NCBI GenBank assembly: GCA_900321715.1
Contig: ONXC01000005.1
Coordinates: 1 to 64,000 of the forward strand
DNA from: an uncultured Bacteroidales bacterium
GTDB lineage: Bacteria; Bacteroidota; Bacteroidia; Bacteroidales; UBA932
Direction of reading: 5' to 3'
Length of the DNA stretch: 64,000 bases
Below are positions 26,384 through 34,058 of the stretch, one piece after another. The notes below the pieces were generated by a model. The model saw nothing but the letters and a program-made list of their open reading frames with translations. It searched no databases and was not told where the DNA came from. The position numbers and the translations under genes are program-made. Within the stretch, counting starts at the first letter, position 1. Every line of letters begins with the position of its first letter.

Positions 26384-29300
26384 TTAGAATCCAAGCTGCA
26401 CTCCCATGGTCAGTGCTCTCTGTGTAGGGTAGGCGGCTACGCCTAAATGACCGAATTCGGGATCTATGATTTTGATTTTGTCAATGCAGAAGATGTTATT
26501 TCCATTAATGAAAATGCGCAGGCTCTCAGCGCGGATCTTGCTGCAGACCTTCTTGCTGAAATTGTAGCCTAATTCAGCCGTCTTGAGTTTCAGGTATGAT
26601 GCGTCGCGCATATACAAGGTGTTGACCGTAAAGTTGTTCGTGGTCTTGTTGGAATGCGCCACAGGATATTTCGCATTGGTGTTGTCGGCTCCTGGAATGA
26701 AGCGGTTGTCGAAATACTCGTGGTAAATGTTATAAGAAGGATAGGCAAGGGAGAACGGCCACATTCCCGTGCTGTCAAGCAATATGTTGGTATTGCCGGC
26801 ACCCGTGAAGTTGAGGGTAAGGTCAAATCCCTTGTAGGCGAACGTCATGCCAAATCCGTACATGATCTCCGGGATACGTCCAAGGCCGATGAAGCTGTAG
26901 TCATATGCGTTGATGACGTTGTCGCCGTTTAGGTCGGCATACCTGATATCACCTACGCCGTAGCTGTCGTCAAGTTCCTGCTTGGGGGCATTGTCAACTT
27001 CTTCCTGGGTTTGGAAAAGGCCGATGGCGGTAAGACCGTAAATCATGCCGGTAGAGCGCCCGCGGGTGTCCTGATAAGACCAGGTATGGTATGCGGTGTC
27101 GTCCTCCAGGACCTTGTTGCGGGCGAAGGTCATATTTGCGCGCAGGTTGTAATAGAAACCGCCGGCGGTGGTGTTTGAGAACTCGATGTTGGCATCGAAT
27201 CCACGGTTTTCCATGATGCCGATATTCGCCCAAGGGGTATCGCCCCACTGTGCGCCAAGGATATTGGGAATCTGGGCTCTCTTGATGAGGATATTGTCAC
27301 GATACTCATAGAAGTAGTCGGCGCTCAGTTTGAGCTTGCCCTTGAACATTTCAAGGTCAAACCCTACATCGGCCTTGCGGGAAACCTCCCATGTGGCTTT
27401 GGGAGAACCCATTGAAAGCTCTGCCGTTCCTCCGGTTGGTGTCTGGCTGTTGCCAAGGAGATACGGGTTGGCGTGCATGTTGACCGTTGACATGTAGTAG
27501 AAGCGCTCTGCGGAATTGGCGTCATTGCCCACAAGACCGTAGGACCCCCTGATTTTCAAGTGATTGATAGGGTTGTTTGCTCCCCAGAATTTCTCTCTTG
27601 AGGGCACCCAGCCGGCAGAGATGGCCGGGAAGAAACCGTAACGCAGGCCTTTTGCGAAGTTCTCCGAACCATTGTATCCGCAGTTGAACTCTATCAGGTA
27701 TCTCATGTCATATGAATAGTTGAGACGTCCTGCGAATCCCTGACGGCGGTGAGGGAGACGTGCGGTAGAGTTACCGGCGGTAAGATCCACGTAATCACGG
27801 CGGTTGAACATGGCAAGCGCGCCTACGGAATGCTTGTTGAAGGTCCTGTTGTAATTAAGCCTTACGTCGTAGTAGATAGCCCTGTTTGAAACCTGGGAGA
27901 AACTGAATGACATGGGCTGCTCCTCGAAGATGATATTGTATTTCCCTTCTCCGGTGACAGTGTCATAACCCAGGAACTGTTTGGTGTCCGGCACCTTTCG
28001 GCGGAAGGCCTCATTATAATTATAATAGTCAAATGACAAGTTTGCATTGAGGGACAGGCCGGAAGTTATGAGCCTGCTGAGGTCCCAGTTGAGGCTGGCG
28101 TTTGCCTGGGTGGTGACGCGGAATTGATCGGCATAACCATTGTTGGTGGCAAGGCTCCAGGGAGACCTTTGTTCATAGGAGGTGGCGCGTCCTCCGAGTG
28201 AGCCGTCAGGGTTTACGACGGGATATGCAAGGGGGGATGTGATCTTCAGTGAATTGAAGATGTCTCCTGCGGGGGTTCCGGGATAGATTCTGTGCTCCAT
28301 TATCTGGGAAAGACCCAGGGCAAGGGAGATGTCCCTTGTTACGTTGATATCCACGTTGGAGCGGAAGAAGTATCGCTGGGAAAGGGAGTTTGTCCTGTAG
28401 TTGTATTGAGGGTCTTCCTTGAGCAGGCCGTCCTGTGATGAGAATCCGAAGTTCACATAGTATCTTACAACTTCATTACCTCCGGAGACGGAGAGGTTGT
28501 TCATGGTCTGGAACGCATTCTTTTTCAGAATCATATTTGTCCAGTCATTGTTTGGATACATGTATGGGTCTGAGCCGTCACGGAAAGACTCTATTTCTTC
28601 GTCTGACCACGGAATGATGTTGCCGTCCGTGGCGCAGGCCTCGTTCATGAGGGTGGCAAAATCTCCGGCATTGATGAAATTGTCAAATCTGAGTCCGTGA
28701 AGGTTGGTAGCCTCAAGCCTAAGTGTGATCTTGGGCTTACCCATGCTTCCTTTCCTTGTGTTGATAAGGATAACGCCGTTAGCACCGCGCATACCATATA
28801 CAGCCGTTGCAGAGGCGTCCTTGAGGACGGAGAAAGATTCAATGTCGCTTGCATCCACAAGATTGATGTCTCGCTGGACACCATCTACAAGAACAAGGGG
28901 CGAGGCGGAAAGCCAGGTTCCAAGACCGCGGATAAGAAGCGTGGCGCCGTCATATCCGGGTTCTCCGCTTGTCTGGCGGGAGACTAGTCCTGGGACAACG
29001 CCGCCCAGGGCGTTGGAAAGATTGGGCGTTGCCTGATGTCTGAGCTCTTTTGCGTCCACCGTGGTAAGGGCTCCGGTGATTGTAGCCTTCTTCTGCGTTC
29101 CATAGCCGATTACTACAGCGTCTTCAAGGGAAGCGGTATCCTCTTCAAGAAAGATGTCTATGACTTTGCGCTTGGAGACCTTGATCACCTGCTCCTTGAA
29201 GCCGATGGAAGATGTGACTATCTCACATTCCTCGTTGTTCACACCAAGGACGAAATAACCGAAGGCGTCGGTTATGGTTCCGATGTTGGTAGCCTTCTGC

Positions 29301-29452
29301 ATAACCGCCACACCTTCAAGCGGTTCCTTGCTTACGGCGTCATAGACATGTCCTGTGACCGTTACCGTTTTTCTGCTGGAGTTCTGGGCGACGAGCGACA
29401 GACAGCAGGCAAAAGTCAACAGTACTGATGTAATCGTCTTAAATCTTTTCAT
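26384..29452 (-). CDS. SusC/RagA TonB-dependent outer-membrane transporter 2
   Basis: A 1022-residue SusC-type transporter: signal peptide (LTFACCLSLVAQ), N-terminal carboxypeptidase-like domain (RKTVTVTGHVYDAVSKEP), VVIGYGTQKKATITGALTTV, plug (ASATAVYGMRGANGVILIN) and barrel with terminal Phe (GVQLGF). Strongly similar to SusC1 in the plug, including LSNALGGVVPGLVSRQTSGE against the matching stretch of SusC1. Its promoter (29493-29524) has an operator between the two boxes and diverges from that of the GH183-like gene. Confidence 0.96.
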   Translation of the reverse strand: MKRFKTITSVLLTFACCLSLVAQNSSRKTVTVTGHVYDAVSKEPLEGVAVMQKATNIGTITDAFGYFVLGVNNEECEIVTSSIGFKEQVIKVSKRKVIDIFLEEDTASLEDAVVIGYGTQKKATITGALTTVDAKELRHQATPNLSNALGGVVPGLVSRQTSGEPGYDGATLLIRGLGTWLSASPLVLVDGVQRDINLVDASDIESFSVLKDASATAVYGMRGANGVILINTRKGSMGKPKITLRLEATNLHGLRFDNFINAGDFATLMNEACATDGNIIPWSDEEIESFRDGSDPYMYPNNDWTNMILKKNAFQTMNNLSVSGGNEVVRYYVNFGFSSQDGLLKEDPQYNYRTNSLSQRYFFRSNVDINVTRDISLALGLSQIMEHRIYPGTPAGDIFNSLKITSPLAYPVVNPDGSLGGRATSYEQRSPWSLATNNGYADQFRVTTQANASLNWDLSRLITSGLSLNANLSFDYYNYNEAFRRKVPDTKQFLGYDTVTGEGKYNIIFEEQPMSFSFSQVSNRAIYYDVRLNYNRTFNKHSVGALAMFNRRDYVDLTAGNSTARLPHRRQGFAGRLNYSYDMRYLIEFNCGYNGSENFAKGLRYGFFPAISAGWVPSREKFWGANNPINHLKIRGSYGLVGNDANSAERFYYMSTVNMHANPYLLGNSQTPTGGTAELSMGSPKATWEVSRKADVGFDLEMFKGKLKLSADYFYEYRDNILIKRAQIPNILGAQWGDTPWANIGIMENRGFDANIEFSNTTAGGFYYNLRANMTFARNKVLEDDTAYHTWSYQDTRGRSTGMIYGLTAIGLFQTQEEVDNAPKQELDDSYGVGDIRYADLNGDNVINAYDYSFIGLGRIPEIMYGFGMTFAYKGFDLTLNFTGAGNTNILLDSTGMWPFSLAYPSYNIYHEYFDNRFIPGADNTNAKYPVAHSNKTTNNFTVNTLYMRDASYLKLKTAELGYNFSKKVCSKIRAESLRIFINGNNIFCIDKIKIIDPEFGHLGVAAYPTQRALTMGVQLGF

Positions 29453-29492
29453 ACTAATAAATGTTTGTAATTCATGCCGATAAGAATTTCAA

Positions 29493-29524
29493 CAAAGATA
29501 TATAAACGTTTTAGCAAAAACAAA
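29493..29524 (-). promoter_or_regulatory. Promoter of susC2-susD2
   Basis: Minus strand: TTTG (29524-29521), 20 bases, TATCTTTG (29500-29493). Both boxes match the Bacteroidota consensus exactly. The start would be near 29486, about 34 bases before the ATG. Confidence 0.75.
29500..29515 (-). promoter_or_regulatory. Operator-like site O5 (inside the susC2 promoter)
   Basis: Minus strand GCTAAAACGTTTATAT, with the shared left half-site and the central CG typical of LacI-family operators. It lies between the -33 and -7 boxes, a repressing position. Confidence 0.65.
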
Positions 29525-29660
29525 GAAATAATTTTTATTTGTTAGTTTTTATATCGAAAAACAATAAAAACCCATCGTTTTAAGGATTCTTGGAGGCGTT
29601 TTTTAAAGCTTTGGGAACCGCAATTTGTCAGAAAAAATAAATAATGTGCATAAAAGTTTT

Positions 29661-29676
29661 GCTAAAATGATTTTGC
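29661..29676 (+). promoter_or_regulatory. Operator-like site O6 (over the -33 box of the GH183-like gene)
   Basis: GCTAAAATGATTTTGC, an imperfect dyad with the shared left half. Its last bases contain the TTTG -33 box of the plus-strand promoter. Confidence 0.6.
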
Positions 29677-29702
29677 AATCTGATTTTGATTCTATATCTT
29701 TG
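29672..29702 (+). promoter_or_regulatory. Promoter of the GH183-like multidomain gene
   Basis: TTTG (29672-29675), 19 bases, TATCTTTG (29695-29702); both match consensus. Start near 29709, leader of about 70 bases. Confidence 0.75.
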
Positions 29703-29781
29703 TGGAAAATTGGAATACTATTAACGTGATACTGAAACAAGAAAATCAATCAAATATTCATTATTTCTAACACTAACAAAA

Positions 29782-32079
29782 ATGAAAACAAGAACACTTT
29801 TCATCCTTGCGGCGATCGCCATCCCGCTGGTCTCTTGTCAAAAGCCGGCAAACGACAATACTCCTGCCACGCCGGACTATCAGGAGATTACCTTCAATGT
29901 GAAGGCTGCATCAGTTGAAGGCCTGGATCTGGGCTTCAGCGCAGGTGAGTCCATCTCCATCTTTGATGGTAAGGCCAATCAGAAGTTCACGGCAACTTCC
30001 GCCACAGCTATCAAGGGAACGGCCAATGCAAAAGCAGAGGCATACGCGGCTCTTTATCCTTACAACGCAGAATACAAGCGCACATCCGGTAAAGTGCCCG
30101 TAACAATTCCTTCCGCCCAGAGTCCTGACGCCGGAAAGATTGCAGCTAACGCCAACTTCCAGGTTGCATATGCCGCTTCTGCAACGGAAGAACTGAAATT
30201 CTCCTTTATGCCGGCAATTCTGAAGATGAACATTGCTGCAGATAAGAAAATCGTTTCTGTAACTATCTTTGCCGACGGTAACGAGTCCCTTACCGGTACC
30301 TGCAACCTTGAACTTGCCGCCACTCCCAAATGCGAGAAAGTGGGTGAAGGTGCAAATAAGGTCACAATTACCGGCACCGACATCAAGGGCGTTAATTATG
30401 CTGCCGTATTACCTGGAAACGTTTCCAGTTATACTGTTTCCTTAACTGCTGCGGATGACTATCATGCCGATGTAAAGGTTTCCGGTGCCGAGCTTAAGAG
30501 CGGTGCCATTACAGACCTCGGTACATTCAGCTCATTTAACTGGGTCGAGCCCGTCAACCCCAATCCTACAAACGTTGTTGGTGCTGTCATCATGAAGGCT
30601 TCTTTCGAGACCGCCGACTTCAACCTTATCGGAGATGGTGGATTTGAGGATTACCCCAGAGACGGATGGAAGTGGGAAAATCCCAATCACGTTGAATCCC
30701 TTATCGATGGACATAATTCCCCGAAGGCTCTCCGTATGGAAAGGACCAGCCCGGATGGTATGACAAACCTTCAGCAGGCTGTCGTCTATAGGGAAACTAC
30801 GGAGGTTGGCGCTGGCTGGTGGGTTATTGAATTCGACGCCCGTGTATCAAAAGACAGCAATAAAGATTTCTATTCCGGATTCTCCTTCAATGACGATTTA
30901 GGTTGCTGGTACAGGGAAGTTACCGGAGGCGTAAAGGCTCCTTCACCGGAAGATGTCAAGGAGAACGGAAGATGGTTCTTCAATGATGAACAGTGGCATC
31001 ACTACGTATTTGATGATACCAACTATCCTACCCAGGCATGGGGCTTCGTTCACCTCGGCATGTGGGGAGATCCCGATGCCAATCCCTGCTGGTCTGAATA
31101 TGACAACGTGGTGGTTTATCCCAAGGAGCTCGACATCCGTGGTATCTCAACGGCTCCCAAGGAAGCAAAGATCCTTGGATCAATTACCAATGCAACCTAT
31201 GATCAGGTTGACGGCCTTGGCAAGATTGTGGCCTGGATGGATACTGACAATAAGGTCAAACTCGCGTTCTCAGACGTTGTTATAAACGGAACCCTTATTC
31301 CTACAGCTGTGGCAGAGACTGAGTCCACGGATCCCTCATCAATCCAGATCAGCAAGTTCTACAAGAGCGAAGGTGCCATTTCTGAGATCCTCCCTGTAGC
31401 GGAAGGTGAAATTGCCGTTGTCCCTGATGATGTCTTTGTCATGGATGGAAAGACATACATGCACTATTACGGTATGACTGAATTCGATCCCAACTTCACG
31501 CTCAACTGGAAAACTGACAAATCGGGCTTCGTAGTTTCCGAAGACAATGGCAAAACCTGGGAAGCTGCTGCTAAAACCTGGGCAGCAAGTGCCTGGGCAG
31601 CCAATAATGACGGAAAATTCTCCAACGCTGCATTCGTAAACCGTGATGGTTATACCTATATGATTGGTTCACATGCAGGACGTGACAACTGGCTGTGGGG
31701 TAAATCTTATGCCGCCCGCGTTGCAGATGGCAAGGATGTCACAGACCCCGATGCCTATGACTATTTCAAGAACCCCGGCTGGACAGACGGTGGTGGAGAA
31801 TGGGCAATCAGGTTCAACCAGCATCTCCTTATGGGAGACCGCGGAACCTATGACCTTATCTGGAATCCCAAGTTTGAGGTATACCAGCTGTTCTATCGTG
31901 CCGATGCCGCTGAGGGAATCGTTTATCGTGATTCCAAGGGCCCCGATGCAGATGGTAAGTGGAACTGGTCCGGCGCCAAACTCCTCACCAAGGATGAAGA
32001 TACCGGTGTTCTCGGAAGCATCTCGGTGCTTAAGGTTGAAGAAGATGGGTCTGTAATCTTTGTGGGCTCAATCCTCTAG
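29782..32079 (+). CDS. Multidomain lipoprotein: fimbrillin-like + CBM-like + divergent GH183-like propeller
   Basis: A 765-residue lipoprotein (Cys19 in PLVSC). Residues ~30-255 resemble a fimbrillin/Mfa-like domain (FSAGESISIFDG; AYAALYPYNAEYKRTSGKVP). Residues ~265-445 look like a CBM4/9-type jelly roll (LIGDGGFEDYPRDGWKWENP; GWWVIEFDARVSKDS). Residues ~450-765 follow the GH183 pattern of the 12901 gene (SEDNGKTWEAAAKTW, GYTYMIGSHAGRDN, WNPKFEVYQLFYRAD), but FGDTF is replaced by FSDVV and the SWRSN block is missing. It may therefore be a binding protein made from a GH183 enzyme, or a divergent enzyme. Own promoter with operator O6; a strong terminator follows. Confidence 0.72.
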   Translation: MKTRTLFILAAIAIPLVSCQKPANDNTPATPDYQEITFNVKAASVEGLDLGFSAGESISIFDGKANQKFTATSATAIKGTANAKAEAYAALYPYNAEYKRTSGKVPVTIPSAQSPDAGKIAANANFQVAYAASATEELKFSFMPAILKMNIAADKKIVSVTIFADGNESLTGTCNLELAATPKCEKVGEGANKVTITGTDIKGVNYAAVLPGNVSSYTVSLTAADDYHADVKVSGAELKSGAITDLGTFSSFNWVEPVNPNPTNVVGAVIMKASFETADFNLIGDGGFEDYPRDGWKWENPNHVESLIDGHNSPKALRMERTSPDGMTNLQQAVVYRETTEVGAGWWVIEFDARVSKDSNKDFYSGFSFNDDLGCWYREVTGGVKAPSPEDVKENGRWFFNDEQWHHYVFDDTNYPTQAWGFVHLGMWGDPDANPCWSEYDNVVVYPKELDIRGISTAPKEAKILGSITNATYDQVDGLGKIVAWMDTDNKVKLAFSDVVINGTLIPTAVAETESTDPSSIQISKFYKSEGAISEILPVAEGEIAVVPDDVFVMDGKTYMHYYGMTEFDPNFTLNWKTDKSGFVVSEDNGKTWEAAAKTWAASAWAANNDGKFSNAAFVNRDGYTYMIGSHAGRDNWLWGKSYAARVADGKDVTDPDAYDYFKNPGWTDGGGEWAIRFNQHLLMGDRGTYDLIWNPKFEVYQLFYRADAAEGIVYRDSKGPDADGKWNWSGAKLLTKDEDTGVLGSISVLKVEEDGSVIFVGSIL

Positions 32080-32090
32080 AAACTATCAGG

Positions 32091-32132
32091 AAAGTTGCGC
32101 AGGCGCATGCGCGCGTCTGCGCAACTTTTTTA
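32091..32132 (+). terminator. Strong intrinsic terminator ahead of the CotH gene
   Basis: AAAGTTGCGCAGGCGC pairs with GCGTCTGCGCAACTTT across a short loop around GCATGCGC, followed by a T run. It ends the GH183-like transcript. The CotH ATG lies only 6 bases past the T run and no TAnnTTTG box fits between, so CotH and GH116 expression may depend on read-through at this site. Confidence 0.85.
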
Positions 32133-32137
32133 TATTT

Positions 32138-34039
32138 ATGCTTCGTACTGTTCGTAAAATACTGACAGTTTTATTATCGGTTCTTGCGGCGCTATCATGT
32201 GTCAGGAAAGATGAATTGGACAGTGGTCGCAATCCTTCTGCAAGACCATATAATTATACAAAACTGATTGACGCGGTCCAAGGCGGACTCTGGTATGAGA
32301 AAGCCGAAGACTTCGGTGATTACCTTGCTGTTTTCTTCGAGGACGGGACAGTTGTAAATATCCCCTACGACGAAGTAAAGACCATTGACGGAAACATTTT
32401 CGATGAGCCTAAGATTACCCGGGATAAAAACAGCGGGACATGGCTCAATAACCTTGTAAGGACAGGCCTGTATTTTGAGACTGCGGAGGATTCTGAATCA
32501 TATCCTATCTGTATCTGGTATAATAAGGATTGTGTCAAAATCTATCTCTGCAACGGTTCTGTAATAACCCGCGGCGGCAACCCTAAAGAGGTTTTCAAGT
32601 CCTTCTCCATCCTTTCATCCGACAACAGAAACCTTTCAAAGGATATTATATGTACCATTGCAAATGAGGAAATCAAGGGTACACGGCCGCAATTCTTTGA
32701 CAATCTTCTTTTCCGCCCTCGTTTTGAGATAAGCGCCAGCAGTGTTTCGGTAAATGGGGAGCTGCAGATCAGCGGAGAGTCTGTTCAGGATTTTTCCCAG
32801 CCAGTAGTTTATGACGTTAAGCTGTTTGACGGTACTTCCGTGTCTTATACCGTCACGCTGGAATGCTATGGGAAATTCCCTTCCGTTTATATCACTACGG
32901 ATAATAATCGGCCCGTAAATGACAAGGTGAATTACATCCCCGGATCAATCAGGGTGGAAGATCCGCTCAGGGAGCACTCTGACATAACTTGTTTTCAATC
33001 ACGGATGAAAATCAGGGGAAGGGGTAACTCTACCTGGTCCTATTTCCCCAAAAAACCATATCGCATCAAACTTGATGAAAAGTCAGAAGTACTTGGCCTC
33101 AAGTCTGACAAAGACTGGATAGTCCTTGCCAATTACAATGACAAATCTCTTCTGCGCAATGCCGTTGCCTTTGAACTCTCCCGAATATGCGGTTTTTCGT
33201 GGACTCCAAGCTTCTATCCGGTAGAACTGTATTTCAATAATCTGTATATGGGGGTATACGATTTTGGGGAACACAAGGAAGTTGGCAAGAGTAAAGTGAA
33301 TATAAACCCGGACGCCGGGGACGTGTATCTTGAGCTTGAGTGCTATCCCGATGAGCCGTACAATTTCTGGACATCAATGTCCGTACCTCTCACATATAAG
33401 GACCCTGACACCCCCAGCACGGAAGTGCGCATGGAGGTTGAGGGTTTCTTCCAGGCTTTTGAAACGGCTCTGCAGTCGGACTATTTTGCCGATCCATACC
33501 GTGGATATGCCGCTTACATTGACATAAAGTCCTTCGTGGACAACTATATAATTCAGGAACTCACCAAAAACTTTGACGGGAATCTCCATAAAAGTACGTT
33601 CTTCTCCAAAAAGAAGGGAGGAAAACTGGAGTTCTGTCATGTGTGGGATTTCGACCTTTCCATGGGCAACTGCAGCTTCTTTGGAAACATCCCCGGCGGA
33701 AACGGTCCGGAAGGTTTTTATGTAAAGGACTACGGTTTCCAGGGGTATGGCTGGGGATGGTATTACCGTCTTTTCCAGGACCCCAATTTCCGCAAAAAGG
33801 TAAAGGATCGCTGGAACGAGCTAAAGCCCCAGTTGCAGACAATACCGGCTTTCATTGATGAAAAAGTCGCCTACCTTGATGAGGTTTCATACAATAATTT
33901 CAAGAGGTGGAATATTCTGGGAACCAATGTTTGGTCACAGGTGGTTGTCACGGGCTCATATGAGGGGGAAATAGCTTATTTGAAAGACTTTTACACAAAA
34001 CGCCTGAAATGGCTTGACAAGGAAATAAATAAATGGTAA
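32138..34039 (+). CDS. CotH-type kinase-like lipoprotein 1
   Basis: A 633-residue lipoprotein; I start at ATG 32138 (MLRTVRKILTVLLSVLAALSC) because the longer frame begins inside the preceding terminator. N-terminal ~250 residues are beta-rich with a repeat-like GLWYEKAEDFGDYLAVFF / GLYFETAEDSESYPICIWY pair. The CotH domain (~290-520) shows RGRGNSTWSYFPKKPYRIKL, DWIVLANYNDKSLLRN, YMGVYDFGEHKEVGK and CHVWDFDLSMGN near 505. CotH proteins are known as spore-coat protein kinases in Bacillus; Bacteroidota PULs often hold secreted relatives of unknown role. It precedes GH116 by 19 bases. Confidence 0.82.
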   Translation: MLRTVRKILTVLLSVLAALSCVRKDELDSGRNPSARPYNYTKLIDAVQGGLWYEKAEDFGDYLAVFFEDGTVVNIPYDEVKTIDGNIFDEPKITRDKNSGTWLNNLVRTGLYFETAEDSESYPICIWYNKDCVKIYLCNGSVITRGGNPKEVFKSFSILSSDNRNLSKDIICTIANEEIKGTRPQFFDNLLFRPRFEISASSVSVNGELQISGESVQDFSQPVVYDVKLFDGTSVSYTVTLECYGKFPSVYITTDNNRPVNDKVNYIPGSIRVEDPLREHSDITCFQSRMKIRGRGNSTWSYFPKKPYRIKLDEKSEVLGLKSDKDWIVLANYNDKSLLRNAVAFELSRICGFSWTPSFYPVELYFNNLYMGVYDFGEHKEVGKSKVNINPDAGDVYLELECYPDEPYNFWTSMSVPLTYKDPDTPSTEVRMEVEGFFQAFETALQSDYFADPYRGYAAYIDIKSFVDNYIIQELTKNFDGNLHKSTFFSKKKGGKLEFCHVWDFDLSMGNCSFFGNIPGGNGPEGFYVKDYGFQGYGWGWYYRLFQDPNFRKKVKDRWNELKPQLQTIPAFIDEKVAYLDEVSYNNFKRWNILGTNVWSQVVVTGSYEGEIAYLKDFYTKRLKWLDKEINKW

Positions 34040-34058
34040 ACTAACATAACGGCTTCAT

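Larger units (their letters stand above)
29453..29781. other. Divergent regulatory region between susC2 and the GH183-like gene
   Basis: A 329-base AT-rich gap without a gene. It holds two opposite promoters and two operator-like sites (listed separately), about 160 bp apart. The middle (29525-29660) is A/T-rich with short inverted stretches but no feature I can name. Confidence 0.8.

Noticed and set aside
32060-32137. Upstream start for the CotH protein
   Set aside because: The extension lies within the terminator hairpin and the previous stop; the ATG at 32138 gives a lipoprotein signal.
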